NCBI GenBank assembly: GCA_001510575.1
Contig: LNGK01000008.1
Coordinates: forward strand, 5,342,981 to 5,406,980
Length of the DNA: 64,000 nt
Source: Knoxdaviesia capensis
Lineage: Eukaryota > Ascomycota > Sordariomycetes > Microascales > Gondwanamycetaceae
Direction of reading: 5' to 3'
Shown here: piece after piece, positions 57,401-64,000 of the stretch
Layout: the number at the start of each line of letters is the position of its first letter
How positions within the stretch are numbered: the stretch's first letter is position 1
The notes under the pieces: generated by a model
Seen by the model: the letters and a program-made list of their open reading frames with translations, nothing else
The model's database searches: none
What the model was told of the DNA's origin: nothing
Position numbers and translations under genes: made by a program

Positions 57401-59600
57401 AATGCTACTGGACAAGATATGCGAAATGCCCTGAGAAGTCAGGCGGCCATGGCCAGTTGGGGATCTTTCCCACCCCCAGCCAAGAGAACCGCCGAAGCTC
57501 GCCTTGTTCTCGTCAGCGAAGAAAACGACAAGTGCCAGACTGCGATTGTCCGGTGTTATCGAGGCCTGATCCTTCTCCTCTAACTTACAACGTGAGCTGC
57601 TAGACGAACCCCGAACTCTCTGAAGAGGGAGAGCCGAGGGATCTGACGGTATAGAACTGTATTACATACAGATCAACGAATGCAACTCTGAGTGGACTAC
57701 AAGAGATGTCCGCGGGCAACTCCACGCTTGGACTCCGCCGACACACACGCATCCTGACGTCCGTAGATACACAGCACATGCACAAGTCGGGTCCACGTCA
57801 CGTATGCACTGTTCTTCAATGGCACATGCAAACACAGAGAAGCAGAAGAGGAGAGACATGGTACTGCCATCATGAACAAGTTTATGCCTTGTGAACATCC
57901 TTTTCGGATAAGAGACTTCGACAGACAGTAAAGAGACAAGGAAAACGCCATGACAACGGACAGGAGAGTCTGAAGGACAGTGCGGGGTAGCATTCGAGCG
58001 ACCAAAGCGTTGCTCAGGCCTTTTTTTCCCTTTCTCAGGCTGGCATTTTCGTTACTTTTCGATCTAATGATTACTGGATGGAAAGCTTTCTGTACGCACA
58101 TAATGCAGTCGATAGAATGCACGGGATATCCTTTCTTTGGCGGCTCACGTCCTATGGTAACGATGATATTATTCTAAGATGTCGACATTCCACACATCGC
58201 GCACAGTGTCCCGGTCTGCAGTGGCCACTGTGTGTCTTATATAGTGCGGGCCATAAGTATGTGCCCATCAAAGATTCTTCACTGACTATCTCTCGTTCGC
58301 TTGTACAGATCGTCATCATCACCCAAAAGAGTGGATGGACCAGAAACCCAAAATAGAGACAATCTGCTAGTGTGTATTAAAGCCATGCAAATCCAGAGGT
58401 CAAAAGAGCTTTGAATTTATGGTTTTAGCCACTGAAACAAAATCCAAACATGTGGAGACTACCGTGAACCGTGTCTTTGGTGCAAATCCTCATTTGTTGA
58501 TCCTCTGGTTAGGTGCCGTACACTCACATTGGGGAGACGGAAGCACAGCAGTCGTTCTAGGATAACGACCGCAGGCCATGCTGCAATGATTTCCCCATGC
58601 ATACGTTCATATATGTATGTACAGTACATACCGTACGGAGTGCATATGTATGGTACATCCACCCACCCACTATATACGGGATGGGTGTATATGTCGGTCT
58701 CCAGTCTCTCCTAGTGGCGGCCACAACCACAACCACAGCCACTTGGTTCCTTAAACATCAGCACCAAAGCAGGTACATGCCGCCCAGAGTGGAGCCAGGC
58801 TGCATCCAAACTCCGTCAAACTGTCAATCTTGGGGTGGTGGTAGGGATTTGGGAACTACGTGAAAGAACTGGACACCCCGGACGTTTAACAATCGCAACC
58901 TGCGCTGCCAGAGACAGCTTTGAAAGAAGACGTCTCCGTCGACCATACAGTACCGTACTGTACAGTACATAGCTTGGGAGTTTATATGTGTGTCTTGGAT
59001 GTTTCCTTGCCCAACGCTCGTTTTCCTTTGGTTTCCCGTTGTCTGAAAGTGGACGGTGCGGCAGCTGATATGCACGATGCCGGCATCACTGCCATGTCGG
59101 TACCACCCAACGCCACAGGATGGCTGGGAGAAAGTTACACAGCAGGCTGGGTCTTTGAGGTTTTTTCATCTGTTTGCGCTAGCCTGCAGGATGGACGGGA
59201 CTGTGTCTCCGTTTATATAACACAGTGCATCACAGATCCGGGAGCCGTGGGTTTAACCTGGAAGCGGGAGAATCATCAGTTCCATCCGGCACCCACCTGG
59301 TCAAGAACCGGCCAGATGCCCAACCCCAACCCTAACCACCACGACTATCTCGCTAAACTGATGAGCTTAACATCTGTCTCTTGGGCTGGTAACGCGCTTG
59401 ATTCATGGCCAGCAGAATGCACCTGCCGGCGGCTGGCTGCCGCATTCATTACATCCGCTCGGACATGGCAAGCTCGACTTGTCTTCGCCGCCAGCTGTGG
59501 CCACCTGTAGCTGAACACTGTGTCGGACTGTAGAGATTCCAAGTCCAGTATGGAAAACCCACACAACTTGTGAGGTCTAGACAGTACGATCAGCACAGTG
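54431..59600. other. Gene-poor stretch right of the HNH remnant
   Basis: About 5.2 kb with only short, overlapping, motif-free frames (the longest is 58920-59510). The frame 54479-54745 follows directly after the HNH remnant and may be unrelated decayed coding sequence. GTAC-centred palindromes occur at 57217-57226, 58615-58631 and 58946-58962. No tRNA, rRNA or transposon ends were recognised. Confidence 0.5.
58946..58962. repeat. GTAC-centred palindrome TACAGTAC-C-GTACTGTA
   Basis: Perfect 8-bp arms around one base, followed at once by another GTACAGTAC-type copy up to about 58970. A similar 8-bp-arm palindrome (GTATGTAC-A-GTACATAC) lies 315 bp to the left at 58615-58631. Both are in non-coding DNA. 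Confidence 0.7.
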
Positions 59601-60431
59601 CTGCCTTTGTCAGGCTATTGCCATTCTTTATGGCAGCATCAACCTCTCTTGTGTTTCATCTCATCTTGTCATTCTTGCCTCCTCCTCTGAATCTCTCTTC
59701 CTTTTCTCCTCTTTTAACTACCAACTGTCTTCGAATCCAGTTTCATCTTCTAAATATCTTTGCTCCAAATGCCACCATTGATACCATACGAAATCACGAT
59801 TTGACCTCTAACGACGACAACACCAGGTCTTTGGCTTGACCTTTCACCCCGATATCTACTGTATCTACTCAGGTGCGTATGCGATATCCCACATGCCGTG
59901 TTGTACATTGCTTAGAGCTGCGTCTGCTTCTCTATATCTCTCTCGCTTGTTTTATGTTTCCAGTGACGAAAGGCCATGGCCGTCGGTAGTCTACTGGCAC
60001 CGTTGACCGTACAAACCACGCATCGTATCGATAGATGATCCTGTCTTCCATATGGCAGTGGGGTCTTCATGTGGCGATCTTCACATCACAGTCTTTTCTG
60101 CCCTCTCCTTCCGGCTTTCAGACCTCCCTTTTGCTGTGTTCCAGAGTTCCCGAGCCCGGCCACCTGGAAGAATCTTCTACAAAGCCAGCAACTTTTGCCT
60201 CTTCTCCAGATCCATCCTCGCTCAACCGTCTTTTCCTGGCCGCCTCAACCAGCCCTTCCCTCTTCAGTCCTTTATTCATGTCTCCTTCTCCCACTCAGGT
60301 ACCCCTCAAATCTCGGGAGATGGATCTGGAGCTTCAAAGGAAAAGACTCAAGTTAGACGAGAACCCGTCTTTCACTCTCCACCGCCCATCCCATCATCAT
60401 CTGTTCTGTTTTCTCGTCATTCATTCTCGCC

Positions 60432-60463
<32 letters not shown>

Positions 60464-61913
60464 GAGCCTATTTCCCTGCTCCCCTGCCATTGTTGCTACG
60501 AGATCAATATCTAGGTCTCCACCGTCTAGTTGGTCTGTGTCAATCCTGCCCATGTCCATGTCCTTGTCGCTATCCAGGTTGGTTCTCATACAAAATACTG
60601 CACATCCAGGCACTCACAGTACTGGACCACCCAAGTAACCTCCCAGGATACCACCTTCTCACAGACCTGCAGCGTTGGTGATACCGCCCATTCATTATCC
60701 GAATTTCCTGGTTTAATTCTGAATTTCCTGGCGTTCATCTCACTTCCTAGGTGCGCTTACATGGGCTAGGTGAGTATCGAGCTTGAGGCTTGGACGTTGC
60801 AAGAAGAATCACTGTTGGATCTATAGCGGTTACCACCACCTACAAATAGCGCTATAGCACGTGTCCATCCCCTCTGTGAGATAGAGAGAGTATCCCAGGA
60901 TCTTCCGATCTTGCCCACCGAACTCCTCTCGTTCTCATCCCGGGCTTGCGCCTCTTCTTGTCCCCTTCTTTCTTCGTTCTCTCTTCTCCACCCTGCATAC
61001 ACACTCTCCACTCACACCAAACTCTTCTGTTTTCTCTCCTTTGGTCTCTCCCCAACCCACGCTCTGCCATTGTTGCCACAATTGTTCCCCCCTGAGCTCC
61101 CGTTTGCTAGTACGGACTCAACTTTCGGTCTTGACTCCCGTCTGCATGTCCACACTATATTTTCTTTTTTTCTTCTCTTTTCTTTTTCCTTTCCTTTTCC
61201 GGTTCTTTTTTTTTTTCTCCTGGTTGCCTCACGTTGAAAGAGAAGTCTTGAAGAAGTTCCAGTTCTGTCCCTCGTTCTCCGTCTCTCTGGATTTTTTTAT
61301 TCCCCCTTTTTTGAGATTCTATTCCTGGGAACCTCCTATCGCGTCCCTTCGTGCCTTTTGCTTCTTTCGTCTGGAGAAATACTGCCACCACGCACAGGAC
61401 GAATCAAAGTGTCTAGATCACTTCGCTAACCGCCAACTTTATCCTCTTCCATTAGCTTTGGCTCTGTTCTCCTCCCACACTCGCTGCTCGTTTTTTGTCT
61501 TCTCCAATCGGTCTAGCCCAAAAAAGCGAAGGAAAAAAAATCCTACCTCCCCACCCCCTTTCGTCGCGACTTCGACCGACCGAATTCTTTTTACCAGATA
61601 CTTATTGTGTATGTCAGTCAACTCCTTTTTGCCATATCTTTCGACCCGGCCCGACAATCCCCCATTTCATTCTTCAACCTCAACTTTTTCACACCCTCCG
61701 ATTTCTTTTCCTCCCCCATTTTCATCCAAACTCCCTGTCGCTATCCCACCATATTCGCGATCTGATTCTTGCTCTCATCTCGATTTTGTGCCTATCTCTG
61801 ATATTCATAAACTGACGTGAAACATTTGCGACAACCCAGCCTTACCGCTCAATATTTCTACCATCTATCTATCTTTTCTTTCAATTAGATAGATACTTCA
61901 CAGTGCTTTCACA
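59601..61913 (+). promoter_or_regulatory. Pyrimidine-rich promoter / 5' leader of the ras gene
   Basis: About 2.3 kb is strongly T- and C-rich on the plus strand, most of all from 60050 to the ras ATG at 61914. Such composition is usual for fungal promoters and 5' UTRs of highly regulated genes. It contains a CT repeat (60439-60463), numerous short upstream ATG frames, and GT-AG pairs that could be leader introns. The long frame 61041-61820 is a by-product of composition (S, F, L, P only). Confidence 0.5.
60439..60463. repeat. (TC)12 microsatellite
   Basis: Uninterrupted TC run in the pyrimidine-rich leader upstream of ras. Confidence 0.85.
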
Positions 61914-62909
61914 ATGGCCTCAAAGGTAATTGAGTTCTACTCTCCTACTTGCTCCCACCTGCATGCTCTCGAATATTGTCTATTCCATTAATTGCGACCC
62001 TCGGCCTTTTGTTTTTGTTTCTGCTCTTATCTGCTGTCGCTTGCAGACTATCTGCTGCCCTCATTCGGCCTCCCTCGATATCGCATAATCGCATTTTCTA
62101 ACCTGCCATTGATTCCGCCTTCTAGTTCTTGCGAGAGTATAAGCTTGTTGTTGTCGGTGGTGGTGGTGTCGGAAAGTCCTGCCTTACGATTCAATTGATC
62201 CAAAGCCACTTCGTCGACGAATATGATCCAACCATCGAAGGTTCGTCGCTAGAAACCTTCCCTTGCGCCCCGTTTGATCTACAAACCGACTCCCAATACT
62301 GACATATCACCGCCCCAAATAGATTCTTATCGCAAGCAGTGCATGATTGACGATGAGGTCGCTCTGCTCGATGTTCTCGATACTGCCGGCCAAGAGGAGT
62401 ACTCGGCTATGCGTGAGCAGTACATGCGCACCGGCGAGGGCTTCCTGCTTGTGTACTCTATCACCTCGCGTCAAAGCTTCGAAGAAATTACCACTTTCCA
62501 GCAGCAAATCCTGCGTGTGAAGGACAAGGACTACTTCCCCATGGTCGTTGTTGGAAATAAGTGCGATCTGGAGAGCATGAGAGAGGTCACCCGCCAAGGT
62601 AAGCACTCATCGACGAAGCACATCTCTTGATTTGTACTAACCCTCATTTTCTCCCCCCATTTTTTAGAGGGTGAGGCTCTCGCTCGTTCGTTCGGCTGCA
62701 GATTCATCGAGACGTCGGCAAAGTCGCGGATCAATGTCGACAAGGCTTTCTACGATATTGTTCGCGAGATTCGGAGGTACAACCGCGAGATGCAAGGCTA
62801 CTCGACTGGAAGCGGCGGAAACTCGGGATTCAACGGATCTCCCAAGCCTCTCGATGTCGACGACGGTGGCAGCGAGCCCGGATGCTGCTCCAAGTGTGTG
62901 CTGATGTAA
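61914..62909 (+). CDS. ras1: Ras GTPase (Ras1/RasA family)
   Basis: Four exons, 61914-61925, 62126-62240, 62323-62598 and 62668-62909, encode 214 residues. Ras is the membrane-bound switch upstream of cAMP/PKA and MAPK signalling in fungal growth, polarity and conidiation. All GTPase motifs are present: P-loop GGGGVGKS (residues 15-22), switch I YDPTIEDSYRK, DTAGQEEYSAMRE with the catalytic Gln, NKCDL and ETSAK. The C-terminus ends CCSKCVLM, with a farnesylated CAAX cysteine and two upstream cysteines suited to palmitoylation. The 5-residue N-terminal extension before REYKLVVV is normal for filamentous fungi. The first intron falls after only four codons (MASK). Codons corresponding to human G12, G13 and Q61 are wild type. 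The hypervariable region (GYSTGSGGNSGFNG) and CVLM resemble Sordariomycete ras-1 from memory. Confidence 0.97.
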
Positions 62910-64000
62910 AGAGCTCTTCTCCCTCCACCATCCCTCTCTCTCTCATTTTCAGGGAGTGATTGCATGCGATACGACCCTTGGAACGAAGATATTTCTTTCA
63001 TTAAAAAAACCATCAACACACCAAAACACCACCCACCACCTTCGAAATCCGCCCTGCCATAAGCACTTGGAGAAATAGCGCGACAATCCTCTGGTTCAAT
63101 GTCTCTTCCCTTTCATTCCTGTCTTATGTCGGATAGAGATACCCGTTCCAGACATCACTCGAGAAGTTGATCAAAAGCTCCTGGATAGCCTGGGAAACCT
63201 AGGGCCGGAACTTTCGATTAACAACACCGTTTCTTCGACCACATGCATATAGGGTGCGGAGATCATCTAACGGTGCAATCTTTCTCGACTTACCGAAACG
63301 GACGGCGTACTCAAGTGGAATTTTCCCATTGCTTCTCTGTGGCTGTCACGCCTTTCCTCATATTTTATCTTCCTCATTCCCTTGAACCTTTTCTTTTTCT
63401 TTTTCTTTCCCCTCTTCCGATTTTCCTTTTGCATCCACATCGAGGAGTCACGGATGGCATTATACGATGATGCACTACCAGCGGATATGATCTCGCGGTC
63501 GTTGGCCCTTGTTCTGTTTCTTTGTTTATTCATTTCTCCATTCTGATCTTCCGACTCACGTCTACTCTCTTTCCGCCATTTTCTTGTTTCTTCGATCTTT
63601 TCTTCTTCTCATTTGCGTCATTTTATCCGTTCGGATTCTTCCCTTACCCCACGAAGCCATTTAATTGTGATAGATTTTTACTCGAGCCATGTCACATTAC
63701 GCTTCTGGTCTTTTGTTTACTTCTTTTATACCGTTTTCGCGATGTCTATTCCATCTTTCCTAGGGACCTTCCTCGTGCCAATTTTTGTGCTTCTATGCTG
63801 TTTCTTTTTATTGTTCTTGTTTTAGTTTTTCAGTTTGGCCTTCCCTGAATTCTTTTTTTTTTTTTTTTTTGCTTTGCTTTTTTCAATCTGTTTTTTCCAC
63901 CAGGGCCTGACGGGAATACCAGGGCGATTTAGTTGGAGATGGAGGAGGGTGCAATTGGGAGCGACTGAAAGCCCACATTTCTCTTTGTTCTTGACTTTTT
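62910..64000. other. 3' flank of ras
   Basis: About 1.1 kb to the window end. It contains the ras 3' UTR and then T-rich sequence with a T18 run at 63853-63870. Open frames here (for example 63522-63848) consist of F, L, S and reflect composition. No gene is called; one could begin beyond the window. Confidence 0.55.
63853..63870. repeat. T18 homopolymer
   Basis: Eighteen consecutive T in the T-rich flank after ras. Simple repeat. Confidence 0.9.

Noticed and set aside
58920..59510. 196-codon plus-strand frame
   Set aside because: No recognisable domain, starts within a palindrome-rich non-coding tract, and contains telomere-like repeats; treated as chance.
61041..61820. 259-codon plus-strand frame upstream of ras
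   Set aside because: Composed almost only of S, F, L, P because of the pyrimidine-rich leader; no conserved motif.
1..64000. CRISPR arrays, rRNA operons, insertion sequences, bacterial-type operons
   Set aside because: No direct-repeat/spacer pattern, no rRNA-like sequence and no transposase or terminal repeats were seen; gene structure is clearly eukaryotic.

Overview
This is eukaryotic nuclear DNA from a filamentous ascomycete (Pezizomycotina). Most genes are broken by short GT-AG introns of about 45-200 nt, often with a CTAAC/CTGAC branch site. Exons are GC-rich, and UTRs and spacers hold homopolymer and dinucleotide tracts. The Ras protein at the right end has the filamentous-fungal N-terminus MASKFLREYKLVVVGG and a CVLM prenylation box. 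Its interior (REVTRQEGEA, INVDKAFYDIVREIRRYNREM) resembles, from memory, the Sordariomycete ras-1 type more than the Aspergillus RasA type, so Sordariomycetes is a moderate-confidence inference.

Layout. 1-3.0 kb: no gene. 3.0-9.8 kb: CENP-I/Mis6 kinetochore protein (+), a small DUF202 membrane protein (+), a type II membrane 'glycosyltransferase 2' family protein (-). 11.0-17.8 kb: Syo1/HEATR3-like ribosomal-protein import adaptor (+), a DNAJC8/Spf31-like J-protein (-), and the Dbp10 DEAD-box helicase (+), the last two divergent from a 371-bp shared promoter. 18.4-22.3 kb: folliculin-interacting-protein/Lst4-like protein (-). 23.9-26.0 kb: Zrc1/Cot1-type CDF zinc transporter (-). 29.5-36.8 kb: Iml1/DEPDC5 (+). 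37.7-44.1 kb: Scc2/Mis4/NIPBL cohesin loader (-). 44.9-51.0 kb: RNA polymerase I subunit Rpa12 (+), deoxyhypusine hydroxylase (-), glia maturation factor/Aim7 (-), and an eight-exon molybdopterin-binding-domain protein (+). 53.2-54.4 kb: broken remains of a fungal HNH-nuclease-type gene. 54.4-61.9 kb: no convincing gene; its right part is a strongly pyrimidine-rich leader. 61.9-62.9 kb: Ras GTPase (+).

Themes. Ribosome production and translation: Syo1, Dbp10, Rpa12, deoxyhypusine hydroxylase. Chromosome segregation: CENP-I and Scc2. Nutrient signalling: Lst4/FNIP and Iml1, which in yeast act on the two opposite Rag GTPases that control TORC1, plus Ras. Four products are HEAT/ARM-type solenoids. 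Almost everything is conserved single-copy housekeeping content, so I do not see a self-contained new 'system'. The most unusual items are the decayed HNH gene, the very small exons (a 3-nt ATG-only coding exon, and 9- and 18-nt exons), palindromes confined to the gene-poor flanks, and the long CT-rich ras leader. Exon coordinates were derived by hand from splice consensus and reading phase; there is no transcript evidence.
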